The notes under the pieces: model-generated | Databases searched by the model: none | Told to the model about the DNA's origin: nothing | The model's input: the letters and a program-made list of their open reading frames with translations, nothing else | In this document: positions 12,817-24,114 of the stretch, piece after piece | Numbering within the stretch: position 1 is the first letter of the stretch | How the letters are laid out: each line of letters starts with the position of its first letter | Made by a program: the position numbers and the translations under genes | Assembly: GCA_039105265.1 (NCBI GenBank) | Contig: JAPFFF010000064.1 | Location: forward strand, 743,622 to 807,621 | Reading direction: 5' to 3' | DNA from: Tritrichomonas musculus | Taxonomy: Eukaryota > Parabasalia > Tritrichomonadida > Tritrichomonadidae | DNA: 64,000 bases

Positions 12817-14761
12817 TTATGAAAAGTTTCTTTGTGTATAATATTCTTTTGCTTCTTTTCTCAAATCGCATTGTCGATTTTGATGATTAATGCCCCCGCA
12901 TAATGAGCATCTTCGTGCTTCCACTTCTTGAAATTTTTCTTTGTTCGCCTTCATTATTTCAAGTCTTTTTTTTATAAAATGCACAATCTTTGGTAGCATG
13001 ATGAAGTGTACATATTTCGCAAGTTTGTTGTTTGGTAAAGTCAACTTGATTTGTTTGCTTTGCTTTTCTTCCCCGTTTCTTGCGGCCTTTGAGATTTGCA
13101 TTTCCATCACGTACAATTAAAGATTGCCCATTGTCATTATCATTGTCATTATCATTGACGTTATTTCCATTATCTATGTCACCTAACTCATTTTCAGATA
13201 ATAAAGCTTGATCTATAAATGAATCTGGTGAAACTTGCAGGATTTCATTTATTGCTTTTTGTAATTGGCAACAAATTTTTTTAAAAATCAATTGATTTTG
13301 GCATCCCAATTTTGCAAGCTCTTTTCCTTTGTGGAAAAGTATAAGGTATCTTCCCTTTTGTGTCTCTGATTGGATGTTTTCTATGTCATTTATATTTTCC
13401 TTAATTTCTTCTTCTTCATCTTCTTCCTCTATGTTTTGATTATCTGTAAAATAATCATCTTCATTTATTGATTTCTTGTTTGAAATACTTATTGTACTAT
13501 TGTTCTTGATCCATCTCGGGGATACAAATTCAAAAGGGAAACCAAGCTTTTTGATATCATACAATTTTATTAAATGACAGCATGGGAACCCTGCAAACAC
13601 AGTTAAGTTGCATGAGCATATATTTCCACGCATATCATATAAATTTGATTGATTATTTATATGATATGCGTGGTGATAGTTATCATCAATTGATTCAATA
13701 ATTATCTTTTTTGATAATTTAATTTGCTCTTGTATTTTTTTTACTAGAACTGGAGATAAAAATTGGAATTGAGGATAATCAGGTGCAATTCTCATTCGAC
13801 TTATTTTTATTTTGCAATTAATATCATGATTTGATAATATTCTATCAAATTGGAATGCTGTTCTTCTACTTCATGCAACTTTTTAGCAAAGTTTCTGCTT
13901 TTATGCATAGCGCAAAGTACGTGATTAACGTTGATATGATTATTTAAATTTGGAATGCTGTTAACTTCTTTTAACCAAGTTTTTATTGCACTCTTAAAAG
14001 AGTGATCCTCATCAGTGATGAATGTTTGTATTGATTTTCTAAACTCTTCATAACCTGTTAACTTTTGCAACATCCATTCTATTACTTGTTCGTTGACAAT
14101 TGCAGCATATAGTATTCCGCCACATGTTATATTATAATCCTTGGTAATCAAGGTTAATGGTAATATTTCCCACTTCATTTTAAGAGCTGAGTGAGTGCCA
14201 TCTACAAAAATGATATCACCAAAGTTGGCCAAATTTCCCAGTTCTTCCTTATGTATCGTTAACACAGCAATTCTGGTAGTATTGCCATCATCTGAAGGTA
14301 AATCTAAATAATGAGTAATGCCACCTTTTGATTTCATGTATTTCTATGTTCATTTTCAATAAAATCTTTTGAATTAGAGTTGGTTTAACTCCTGCATCAT
14401 GAAACATTTGAATTCTAGTTTTTATATCATCAGACAATAATAAATAAGTATAAAGTCTTGGATTTGGTTGATGGTTTTGGTGTTCAAGTTTTAATGAGGA
14501 ATCAATTCTTACAACGAAATAATACTTCCCATCTCTATTTTCTGGAGTTGAGCAAATTGAAAAAGTACAATTGCATTTATTTGTTGCTTTTTCTGTCTTC
14601 CGGCCTTTGGAACAATAAAAGCGGCCATACGGTTCAATTAGAGAAGAGCGACTGCATAGGACAAATCCAGTTTTAAGTGCTTCAATTTTGAGATAATTAA
14701 ATAGTTCGGCATTGGAAGGAAAAGCCAGTTTTTTGAGAAATTCCGGAGTCCAAACATTCAT
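12817..14761 (-). pseudogene. MULE (Mutator-like) transposase, broken
   Basis: The gene reads leftward from an ATG at 14,761 (MNVWTPEFLKK). The N-terminal part (14,761 to ~14,340) has a FAR1-like DNA-binding character with Cys and His residues (GRFYCSKG, NKCNCTF). The middle part carries MULE DDE landmarks: IFVDGTHSA, FITDEDHSFKSAI and VLCAMHKSRNF. The next part has a SWIM zinc finger (CSCNLTVFAGFPCCH). The C-terminus has two CCHC-type zinc knuckles (CEICTLHHATKDC and CSLCGGINHQNRQC). The coding sequence is spread over three frames, with shifts near 14,330, near 13,830-13,860 and near 12,970-13,000, so it is a fossil. No target duplication or convincing terminal inverted repeat was identified. 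The tandem repeat at 14,787-14,869 lies just upstream and may be part of the original end. Confidence 0.8.
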
Positions 14762-14786
14762 TTAAGTGAAGTAAATGGTTATTAAT

Positions 14787-14869
14787 GTAAACGAACTATT
14801 TTATAAACGACTTATTTAATAAACGAACTATTTTATAAACGACTTATTTGTTAAACGAACTATTTAACA
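14787..14869. repeat. Short tandem repeat upstream of the MULE fossil
   Basis: Three copies of AAACGAACTATTT occur, two of them followed by TATAAACGACTTATTT, with a period near 33 bp. The repeat lies just outside the transposase start and may be a subterminal repeat of the MULE or an unrelated microsatellite. Confidence 0.6.
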
Positions 14870-15033
14870 AAAAGACTACAAAAATTGTTATGCTAAAGGC
14901 AAAAGATAATATTTAAAGAATGATAAATGCATTTATAATTTATTAATTTTAAAAATCATTTCATTGCCTAGAAAATAAATATATTATTTTAGAGAGAATA
15001 TTAAAGGTCAAATTATTTACCATTTTTATTCAA

Positions 15034-15149
15034 ATGAATGAAATCATAAATTTATAGTTTTAATATAAATATAAAAGGTAAAAATAATAAAAAAAGATTA
15101 TTTCTTTATATATCTTTGTTTAAAATTATTCATTTATGATTTCATTCAT
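15034..15149. repeat. Inverted repeat, 18-bp arms
   Basis: ATGAATGAAATCATAAAT at 15,034-15,051 is matched by its exact reverse complement at 15,132-15,149, with an AT-rich loop of about 80 bases. It could be a small hairpin element or a MITE remnant. Confidence 0.7.
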
Positions 15150-15360
15150 AATTTTTTAGGTGCAAGATTGTATAGTGACTTTGCGAATGGAAAATTATAA
15201 TAAGCAAAGAACCATCAACAAAAAGAATATATTAATAGAAAAAAATTTATTTCTTATGATATCACGAATATTATTATAAATCAAGACATCGATTTGTATG
15301 AATCTTTTATCAATGATTTATTTGCGATTTTTGAACTTGAGTAGTATTCGCTACATTAAT

Positions 15361-15510
15361 AGTTAAGTATAGGCTGTGATTTGTACCTCACCCCAGCCTA
15401 CACGCTTCGAGAGGTACGAATCCCAGCCTATACTTAACTACTACATTGTGTGCCTTAAATGGCTACCCAAACTTAACCACACCAATTATATCACCTAGGA
15501 GTCTTTGATA
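15361..15510. repeat. Nested hairpin with a structured GC-richer tail
   Basis: AGTTAAGTATAGGCTG (15,361-15,376) pairs perfectly with CAGCCTATACTTAACT (15,424-15,439). Inside it GTACCTC (15,383-15,389) pairs with GAGGTAC (15,411-15,417). The following tail (15,445-15,510) aligns along its length with 47,402-47,466, mostly differing by C/T and G/A changes. The copy here is the more AT-rich and looks decayed. Function is unknown; a structured RNA or the end of a small mobile element are both possible. Confidence 0.6.
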
Positions 15511-17081
15511 AATGTAATTTTAAATGTTTTTATATCTTTGAGTTTTATGTTCTTAGTGTTTAAAATTCTAAATCAGCCATGCATTTTAATTAATAAGAAT
15601 ATAGTGTCATTATCTTTTTGAAGTTCTAGTTGCTTTTTCGAAATTTTATTGTCAACCTTTTAAAAGAACAAATCTCATTTACAGATAGAACAAAATTAAT
15701 CTAGTGGACATTGACCAAATTCTTAGAAGTCATGTTTATCATATTGATATTATATATATATAATACTCCTTCTGATTCTACGAGGCACTTCAAGATACTC
15801 ATTATGACAAAGTACAATCAAATGTACATAATTAAGTGGAGTTTTCTAGCAATTTTTATTTATTTATTTATATGTCCAGACTGTTGTCATATGGTTCCTT
15901 CTTTTAACCCACACTAGTTTTTGGAATATTGACAAAAAAACCAAAATAAATAATGAAAAATATGTATGGCCTTAATGATATCAATATATGAGGTTATGTC
16001 TGGGATGACGTTTAGAGCATACAGCCTAATCATTTTCATATCTAATAAATATATTGTGGCAATATTTGATTTGGCAAAATTTTTATTTATAATAATGTTT
16101 TTGTAGATAAATACAGTAGTATCTTGCAGCATAAGATCTATAATAATAAATTTATGATGATCCAATATAAGTGTTACAATCTTTTTTTCATTTCTATGAA
16201 GAATTTTGCATATTTCAACTGAAATATATTTCAAAATTAACTACTGGTGGTCACCTGCGACTATTCTATGAAAATAATAATGTATGCACGTTTTAATGAT
16301 TTTCAAGCGGTCAATTGATTGACTAAAAAAAGTCAAATTTTGTGATTCTGAACTTACATTTAAATGGATAGGCCCAAATCCATAGTATTTAATCAAATAC
16401 AAATAGATCGTTTCAACATATTTTTTTAATTGATCTACAATTTTTTTTCAGAAGATAATTTTTCTTCTTAAAGCTCCTCTGTAATTTGGGCAGTTAATTA
16501 CACATACTGCTCTACCAGATTACACTCTTTAATCGTTCATTTCAAAAACACATTTATCTTCATATCTTTATTTGCATATTGTGGTCATGCAATATGTGTT
16601 TTTTAATTTATTTAACTTCTAGTCATTTAGAAGTTAAATTTTTTTCATTGAAAATTGCTTCATTTGATATATTGAAAAATGTATCGATATTTATACCATG
16701 ATTTTTTTAACGGTATATCAGAACTCTTAATAATATGTAACATCACCAACTGCTGCAGGAATTATTCCATGCTCATAAACTATTTTATATTTTGCAGCTT
16801 TTAAAATTGGACCTCAATTTTTTCAAAAGCATAATTGTGTACATAGAATCAGATTGCTATAATCCCTGCCTAATAGCTATTTACAAAAATTTGATCATCA
16901 GATGCAGGCAAATTTTTATATTTTTAATGAAGGAACTTGGGACTTTTTAAGGAATCTATTGATTATTAACATATTAATTTATTATTATATTTTCTTTTTT
17001 TATTTTATTTTCAATTTTTTCATTTTGTTTAAACTCTTTTTTTTGAGAAATTTGGTTCAAAAATATTCGACCATTTATCCT

Positions 17082-17118
17082 CTGAAAAAGTTTTCAGTCT
17101 GGAGACCAGGTCTATAAA
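17082..17118. repeat. Inverted-repeat arm, partner at 258-295
   Basis: This segment contains AGACCAGGTCTATAAA preceded by GAAAAAGTTTTC. Its reverse complement resembles 258-295 across about 37 bases with a handful of differences. It may mark the right end of an element that includes the GAA array and the MULE fossil, but no target duplication is clear. Confidence 0.5.
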
Positions 17119-17197
17119 TTTAATCCCTAATAAAATTCATGCAAAAAAAAATTTAATAAAACTATTACATAGAGATTAATTCTAAATATTGATCTAT

Positions 17198-18161
17198 CAT
17201 TTTGATATATTCGAAATATTGGGTTCTATCAATATTTTCTGTGATAAAAGCTTCATTTGTTCGTATTTTTCACATATTTGATCAAACGATGGACGTGCAT
17301 TTTTATCTTCTGACCAGCATGCTCTAAGTATAGCAAAAGCATATACATCACTAGCTTAACTATAACCTTCATTATTCCATATTTCTGGTGCGATGTATCG
17401 ACCAGTGCCATATTTTTCTTTATCATTGTTAGCATCTGAAACATTAATTGATAATTCAAAGTTTGCTAATTTTGGATATAAATTTTCATCAAGAAGAATA
17501 TTATTAGGCTTCAAATCTCGATGTAAAATGTTTAATGAATGCAAATACGCCATACTAGCTGCAATTCCATAAATAATAATTAATTTATTTGTTTCATTTA
17601 AATTAGTTCTTTGTTCTAAAGAGCCGTTTTGCATATATTCCATAAAAATTGCAGGATTTTCTTCATCCATATCTAAATCACTAATTGAATAACAAATGAA
17701 TTTAACTATTGATGGATGAATAAGTTTTGAATGATGAATTATTTCTCTCAAAAAGTTAATGACAACTGGATCATTAATGTTGCAATCATTATTTATTCGA
17801 AAAAAAAAAAAACTTTGGAAGCTACCGAAAGTATTGCTCTATTAACTTTGCAATTTCCTCCAGATCCAATTAAATCACCAATTTCAATTGATTGTGAATT
17901 GATTTTTGTAATATTTTGCTTTGATAGTTTTTGAATTATTGCATTTGCTATTAATTCTTCTTTTTCTTCTTCTTCTTTATTTTCTCCTTTTTCTATTAAT
18001 TCTTCTTTTTCCTCTTCTTCATTTTCTCCTTCTTCTATTAATTCTTCTTTTTCTTTTCGATTTTGTTTTTTTCTTTTCCTTCTTTTGCCAATTATTCCAT
18101 TTATTGATTTTCCATTTTGAACTTTATTATTAATATTTACTTTTTTATTAATATTAACATA
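17198..18161 (-). pseudogene. Host protein kinase, catalytic part (interrupted gene)
   Basis: This is a tyrosine-kinase-like type kinase domain read leftward. From the 5' side there is a charged Lys/Glu stretch (KEELIEEGENEEEEKEEL), then a glycine loop (IEIGDLIGSGGNCKV), the catalytic loop HRDLKPNNILLDE, a degenerate DFG position (KLANFELS) and the APE motif (YIAPEIW). The end is RACWSEDKNARPSFDQI, typical of the last kinase helix. Damage: the beta-3 lysine region is lost around a poly-A tract near 17,800 with a frame change, a TAA follows NNEGYS near 17,356, and most of the C-lobe between DVYAFAIL and RACWSED is deleted. The frame has no start codon on this side. It continues across the insertion at 18,162-20,968 into 20,969-21,543. 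Confidence 0.8.
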
Positions 18162-20968
18162 GGTGGGCCACCAATGAATTTTTATAACTTTTGCACCATT
18201 AGATAGATTACATATAATAATAAAATAAAATATTAATTATAGTTCATAAATATTAAAGATAAAGTTTTTATGAATAATTTAAATTTTCATATTTTTTTTG
18301 TAAACTATTCAAATAGTATAGATAAAATCTTTCAAAAATATTTGAAATAATTTTCTCAAAATTAAAAGAATTTAAAAAGATTATTCAATTTTATATAAGA
18401 AAATTTCATTTATTAAGAATAAAAATATCTATTTTAATTTTAAATTAATTGTTTAATTTAATTTTGTTTAAAGTTATATCTTGTTGATTATAATCAAAGA
18501 CAAAATATAAAAAGAAATAAATGATTTTTTCTATACATAAAATTTTGAATATAACAATTAGAGGTATTCACAAAGAGATCTAGCCTAGAGATTCGATTGA
18601 TAATTATATATTATTTTTTATATTTTATATTTATGCTATAATAGAAAGTATATAATGTTTTATACGTTTAATTTCGAGATATTAATATAAATTATATTTC
18701 TATGACTAAATGGCTATGGAGAACTTTTGTTAGTGAAATTAAATTCTCAATTTTGAATATCATTAACAAAAGTTGTTTGATTTGAAAGAAAATATTTCAA
18801 TGAAAATGGAGTAATATTTCAAAGGATTATTTTAAAATTGAAATATTTTAATTTTTTATTGCTGCTGATTTATTTATATAATATTTTAATATATTTTATT
18901 TATATTATTTATTTATTTTTTATGTAATGTTTTATATTATATTAATATATATATAATATGGTTTATTTTATTTAAATATTAAGATAAAATCATAATTATA
19001 ATTTGAATAAAGATTTATTATTGAAATGACGATCATTTTTTTGAATACTTGGTTAGTTTATATATTGAATGAAATAAAATAAATATTGAATTAATATATT
19101 TTAAACTAATCAATTAAAAAATCTTGATTAATCATTTTATTTTTACAATAAAAAATAAAATACAATAATATTCAAAATACAATAAATATGTTTATTGAAA
19201 TATATACTTGAATACTTTCTTATTTCTTGAAATACATATTTTTAAATTCTTTTTATGACATTTTACACCATTAAAATAAGCCATTAAAATCAAAACCATT
19301 ATTTCTCAAAATTAAGCGTATAAATATCTTAAGCACCAACATATACATTAATACATATAATAAAATATCATATGGAAAAGTATTATATAAAATTCTAGGC
19401 TGAAAAAAAAGATATGATAAGTTTATATCTGAAAAAATTTTTAATTTCTTTTTATTTCTGTTTATAAATCTAATTAAATTTGAAAAATCTAATAATTTAA
19501 TTAATCTTATGTGTATTAATATAAATATATTTGGAATTTTCAAAAATCATAAAGATTGAATGAAATATTAAAGATATACCAGATTAAATTTTTTACAAAA
19601 TTAACAGTGTTAGACATTCTTAAAATGATTATATCGAGCAACCAATTAAAAATTATTGATTTGAATGCATATAACTTAATATTGATGGAAATAATGAGAT
19701 TAGAAAAATTCAAAAAGACGTTAAGTCACTTAACATGAATACCTCTTAACAATTGAAGCATGCTATAAAAATTCGTTTTGAAAAAGTTAGAAATAATCAA
19801 TTATTCGATTATAATGATTTTGAAAATTTATTAGTATATGATTTATTATAAATATTTTAAAATATTATTTACTATTATATTTATGTTTATAATATTATAA
19901 TAAAAATATATTATGTTTATTTCTATTTAAATTGCTATATTTATAATTTTTATTTAAACTTAGTTTTTTTTGAAATTTTAAAAATTAAATTATCTAGGTA
20001 TCACTTTTTGAGTTTTGTAAAATACTCAAAAAGTTATAAAACAGATAATTAAACATAAATTGAAGTAGCTTTTTGAAGGCTACGCCTTTCAAAAAGCTAC
20101 TTCATTTATTTTTTAAATAAATATAAAATAATTTTTATTTTGATTATCTTTGCTTTTTAAATTTAAAATGAAATATCTCATTTATATATATATTTAATAT
20201 ATAATTATATTATGAAAATATAATATTAATATAGATTAATATAATTTTAAATTAAGATATTGCTTTTTCTAAAAATCTCAAAATTTCAATAAGGGAAAAA
20301 ATATTAAAAATATTTGAAAGATATTTTTATAAATTGAGAGAAAATTGAATAAAAAAAAGCTGATTTTAATTTTTTATGATTTTTTAATAAAGGTCCAATA
20401 TTCTAGGACATATATCTGATTTTAATTTACCTTTATTTATTCCAAATTTATTGTTTGACCGTTTATAATTTCTTACCAAGTGGCTCCAAAATTGAATCAT
20501 TCCGTTAACTAATTCAACTTTTTGAATATGTTTTCCCAACTAACCTTTATCTTTGAAGTTATGTTATAACTAACTATATCAATAAAAAGCCTGGGTGATG
20601 AAGAAACTAAATATCAAAAAAGAAAACATTCAATTTTTTTATATACTTCTGAAAATTAAAAATACCTTTTATTTTAACTTTTTAGAGAAATCTATTAATT
20701 ATTTTATATTGTTTCCAGATCATTCTTGATGTATGACAATGATAATATCATAAAATAATAGAAATATGTATTTTAATTCATTTGAACTTGTGATATTGCA
20801 TATCATGTAATAAAAAAAAAGTTGATGAATATTGGTTCAAAACTTAATTTAACAACTGCATCCTATCATATATGTGTTATATAAATATATATTATGAAAT
20901 TGCTAAATAATTCTTAAAATTCGAAGAAAAAAAGAACTTTTTTAAAGTCAAAAAAAAAGTGGCCCACC
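18162..20968. mobile_element. 2.8-kb TA-flanked insertion, possibly Tc1/mariner-type, non-autonomous
   Basis: The element begins GGTGGGCCAC at 18,162 and ends GTGGCCCACC at 20,968, a perfect 10-bp terminal inverted repeat. A TA dinucleotide sits on each side (18,160-18,161 and 20,969-20,970). Removing the element and one TA rejoins the two halves of the kinase gene in the same reading frame, which supports the boundaries strongly. The interior is very AT-rich and has no transposase that I can see; the longest open frame (90 residues, 19,271-19,543 minus) has random-like composition. TA target duplication is typical of the Tc1/mariner superfamily, but assignment without a transposase is inference. 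Confidence 0.7.
20003..20104. repeat. Two hairpins inside the TA-flanked insertion
   Basis: ACTTTTTGAGT (20,003-20,013) pairs with ACTCAAAAAGT (20,024-20,034). TGAAGTAGCTTTTTGAAGGC (20,061-20,080) pairs with 20,084-20,104 with one bulged base and a 3-base loop. Both include CTTTTTGA, so they may share an origin. Confidence 0.7.
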
Positions 20969-21543
20969 TATATATTAACTTTTTTTAATTCTTACTTTTT
21001 TTCTTTTATTTCAATTAATTTTTTATTAACTTCTTACTCTTTTTTTCTCTCTTTTACATCTAAAAATTTATCAATCTTCTCTTCTACTATTTTTTCTTTT
21101 ATTGGAAAATTTTTTTTACTAATTTTATCAGTTCTATTTTGTTCTGCATCAAAATTTTTATCATTTTTACCATTTTTCTTTTCTTCTTTCTTTCCTATCT
21201 TTTTATTTTTTTCTATAACTATTTCTTTTTCTTTCTTATCTTTGCCCTTTATATATTTTTCTCTTTTATCATCATTGTCATCATTTTCTTCTTCCACAAA
21301 TTCTTCTTCTTCCACAAATTCTTCATTTTCTTCTTCTTCAATAAAATAATTTTTCTCTTCATCGTCATTTTTGTTTTTTCTGATTTTTTCTTTCTTTTCA
21401 TCGAGTTTCTTTTTTACATTCTTGTTTGATTTCTTTCTATTTAGGTAGTTTTCATGATTACTTGTCTTTTGAGTTGACTTATTTGCACTTGTTTTAGATT
21501 TATGTCCTTCCTGAATTAAATCAGTATTCTGAATAAATTTCAT
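20969..21543 (-). pseudogene. Host protein kinase, charged N-terminal part (interrupted gene)
   Basis: An ATG at 21,543 opens a 169-residue highly charged, coiled-coil-like segment (MKFIQNTDLIQEGHKSK, then Lys/Glu/Asp-rich runs such as EEEENEEFVEEEEFV). The frame stops with TAA at 21,034-21,036 and again at 20,992-20,994. It then runs on as ELKKVNI to the TA at 20,969, where the 2.8-kb insertion starts. Past the insertion the same frame continues as VNINKKVNINNKVQNGKS into the kinase part. Low-complexity charged regions ahead of a kinase domain are common in parabasalid kinases. An alternative is a stand-alone charged protein that only happens to be in frame, but the exact TA junction makes one gene more likely. 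Confidence 0.65.
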
Positions 21544-21587
21544 ATATTTTTGTTCATCTATTCTAATGTTATCAATATTCTAAGAAT

Positions 21588-21818
21588 ATTGCATTTACTA
21601 CAAATTACAATTGTAAATGTTTGCTAAACTTTGCAAAATACTTGTAAAAATTGTAGCAAAAAAGTTAAAAAAACAAAAGAATTATTTTACATAATAAAAA
21701 CGAAGAGTTAATAAAAAGTTGTTAACTAATCTATAACGTATTTATTTTGAATGTTACAATTTTCTTCACAATTACTACAATTTTTTTCTCAATTTACCAC
21801 AATTTTTAATTCAATTTT
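21588..21818. repeat. 230-bp direct repeat, copy 1 (upstream of the glycine-rich gene)
   Basis: This copy begins ATTGCATTTACTACAAATTA and matches 24,540-24,769 nearly base for base, with only a few substitutions and small indels. It lies directly upstream of the gene at 21,877, so it may contain that gene's promoter. Poly-T and ACAATT motifs recur within it. Confidence 0.85.
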
Positions 21819-21876
21819 CAATGCTACAATTGTAGTAAAATTTTCGGTTTTATTCAAAAATTAGATAAAAAATATT

Positions 21877-24114
21877 ATGAATAATTTTGAACTTGCTCAT
21901 GATAATAATTTTGATAATGACGATCTAATTCCGTTTCAACTTTATTCGAAAACAATTAATTTATATTATTCACAGTTAACCAAATACTCTAAAAAAATTC
22001 GAGATAACTACTTATTTTCAGCTGTTAAAGAAAGTTTTCCGCAAGAAATTCATAGTTTTCAAGAAAAAATTCAGCTTTTACAAGATAGCGTTGTTTATTT
22101 TTTCCAACTTTTACAACAAAATTGCAATATCGAAGATAATTCAAATATCTCATACAAGCAATGCAACGATCTTCTCAAGATTTCCAAATATTTAGAAGTT
22201 CGAAAACTTACATTCAAACTTAACGAATACATCGACAAACGCAACGAAAGCGATGCTAATTTTGCCATCCAAATGATATTATATGAAATGAGTGTTCGAA
22301 AAGATACAGAGGAATCAGAGATCGAAATCAGCAACGACATCGAACAGTTATTAGTCAACAAAATCAACGAATGTTTTTCTAATGACAATTTTTTAGAACT
22401 GCCAATTTCACTTCTTTTTCGCGTGGTCAAAAAAAGCGTAAACGAGCAATGTTTAAGCAATGACAAATTATTCGACTTCATCAAAAAATCGATCAACAAA
22501 TTTTGCGTTTTATTCCAGTTTCTTGATCTTCAAAAACTGTCAGAAAATCGGCTCATTGAATTGTGCGACATTTATTCAAAGTCAGACCAACAAGGCAAGC
22601 TGCACTTCAACTACCTCGGATGCAACCTGAACAAGATGAGGGAGATGATTGAGAAGCTGAACAAGTTGAAGGAAGAACAGAACGGCAGCATGAAAGAACT
22701 CGAGGCAGCCGTCGCATCACTCAAGAAGCAGCTCAGCGATTCTGAAAAGTCTAAAGGCGAGATCGAAGAGAGGAATAAACAGATGATTCAAAGGAACGAA
22801 GATCAGATGAAGGAATTAGAGAGGAAAATAAAAGAGCTACAGGACAAACTAACTGACACAGAAAGAGAGAATAGAGATCTCAATGAAAAGCTGAGAAAAG
22901 AACTCAACTCTATCAAAGGAGTAGTCAAGGCAAAAGTGAAAAATGGCCTTCTGATCAGTGCTCAAATAAAAATGATAGCGAACGGAGTATCTCTTGACAC
23001 ATCGTGGAGCAAGTTCATCATCAGCAAAAGTGACGCCGAAACGGTTGGAGTACAGGCGTACGAAGATGGAGTGCCGATCACATCACTTGAAATGGAAACA
23101 GGAGACTTCCTGGTGAAGTCAGGGAAGTACTTTGTGCGGTGCCTCGTTTTTGACAGCGAAGGAAAGTCAAGCGAAATCGTGAGCAACGCAGTCACAACGA
23201 GAGGAGAGAGTGCAGTGTTCAACTGCGAAGGGCAAAGCGAAATTTCACTTTGGGAAGGTCAATACAAGCTAGAGGTCTGGGGGGCAAAAGGAGGCGACTC
23301 GACTGGGAAAGGTAATATAGATTATGAGAGATCTGGCTCACCGCTAGTAGAAGGAGGTTTGGGCGGTTATTCACGTGGAATTCTTCGTCTTTGCAAAAAA
23401 GAGACACTTCACGTCTTTGTCGGAGGCGAGGGGCTGACAGGAAAGCCGAACGACGGCGACACGACGAGGGGCGGCTTTCCCGACGGAGGCGGCACAAAAA
23501 CAGGGCACTATAATGGGGCTCTCACTGTTCCTGGAACTGGAGGTGGCTCGACTTCGATCCGCATCGGAAGTGTCAGCGACTACGCGAGAGTGATCGTCGC
23601 TGGCGGAGGTGGCGGGGCGAGCGCCGATTCTTTTTATATCAGTCCAGGAGGTTTCGGCGGCGGCAAGACTGGCGGTAACTGCTTCTACAAGCACCAATTA
23701 CAGAGCCAGGGCGCCGGCACGCAGACAGGCAGCACATGCGGCGTCGGATATAACAGTCAAAGCCAAGGAACAGCTGGAAAATTTGGCGTTGGTGCTTCAG
23801 GTGGGTATGGCAGTGGACACGATTCGGGTGGAGGAGGGGGAGGTGGCTGGTACGGTGGAGGCAGTGGGGGACAGGGATGGAGCTTTGAAGCTTCGAGCGG
23901 AGGCGGCGGTTCCGGCTGGACCTTCACTGAGTCGAACTTCTCATCGTGGCGGTCTGGTGACCCGTCTAAAGCGTCAGAGTTTCTGTTGTCAGACTCTTTC
24001 TACTTAACTGACTCAGCGACTTTTTCAGGCAACGAAGAATTTCCGCGTCCTGACGGGAACGGGACCGAAAGAGGCCACCGAGGCAGAGGCTTTGCTAAAA
24101 TCACGCCTCAATGA
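21877..24114 (+). CDS. Glycine-rich protein with coiled coil and BTB-like N-terminus
   Basis: This is an intact 745-residue host gene starting at the ATG that follows an AT-rich leader. Residues 1-230 resemble the BTB/BACK-like N-terminal regions of large parabasalid families (YSKTINLYYSQLTKYSKKI). Residues ~250-350 form a long coiled coil (KELERKIKELQDKLTDTERE). Residues ~350-450 look like a beta-rich linker. From ~460 the protein has a glycine-rich domain opening with WEGQYKLEVWGAKGG and rich in GGGG stretches, the type found in ALK/LTK receptors and in many protist surface or structural proteins. No signal peptide or membrane segment is seen, so it is probably cytoplasmic. Base composition changes sharply: the first ~700 bp are AT-rich, whereas the coiled-coil and glycine part use many G/C-ending codons. 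The role is unknown. Confidence 0.8.
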   Translation: MNNFELAHDNNFDNDDLIPFQLYSKTINLYYSQLTKYSKKIRDNYLFSAVKESFPQEIHSFQEKIQLLQDSVVYFFQLLQQNCNIEDNSNISYKQCNDLLKISKYLEVRKLTFKLNEYIDKRNESDANFAIQMILYEMSVRKDTEESEIEISNDIEQLLVNKINECFSNDNFLELPISLLFRVVKKSVNEQCLSNDKLFDFIKKSINKFCVLFQFLDLQKLSENRLIELCDIYSKSDQQGKLHFNYLGCNLNKMREMIEKLNKLKEEQNGSMKELEAAVASLKKQLSDSEKSKGEIEERNKQMIQRNEDQMKELERKIKELQDKLTDTERENRDLNEKLRKELNSIKGVVKAKVKNGLLISAQIKMIANGVSLDTSWSKFIISKSDAETVGVQAYEDGVPITSLEMETGDFLVKSGKYFVRCLVFDSEGKSSEIVSNAVTTRGESAVFNCEGQSEISLWEGQYKLEVWGAKGGDSTGKGNIDYERSGSPLVEGGLGGYSRGILRLCKKETLHVFVGGEGLTGKPNDGDTTRGGFPDGGGTKTGHYNGALTVPGTGGGSTSIRIGSVSDYARVIVAGGGGGASADSFYISPGGFGGGKTGGNCFYKHQLQSQGAGTQTGSTCGVGYNSQSQGTAGKFGVGASGGYGSGHDSGGGGGGGWYGGGSGGQGWSFEASSGGGGSGWTFTESNFSSWRSGDPSKASEFLLSDSFYLTDSATFSGNEEFPRPDGNGTERGHRGRGFAKITPQ

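Larger units (their letters stand above)
14881..17197. other. AT-rich region without a recognisable gene
   Basis: This 2.3-kb stretch holds only short open frames of the length expected by chance, for example 106 residues on the minus strand at 15,914-16,234, rich in Ile and Lys with no motif I recognise. Two hairpin repeats inside it are listed separately. Confidence 0.6.

Noticed and set aside
15914-16234. 106-residue minus-strand frame
   Set aside because: Ile/Lys-rich with no motif, in an AT-rich region where frames of this length arise by chance.
19271-19543. 90-residue frame as a transposase remnant of the TA-flanked insertion
   Set aside because: No DDE-type spacing or helix-turn-helix pattern; composition matches translated AT-rich noise.
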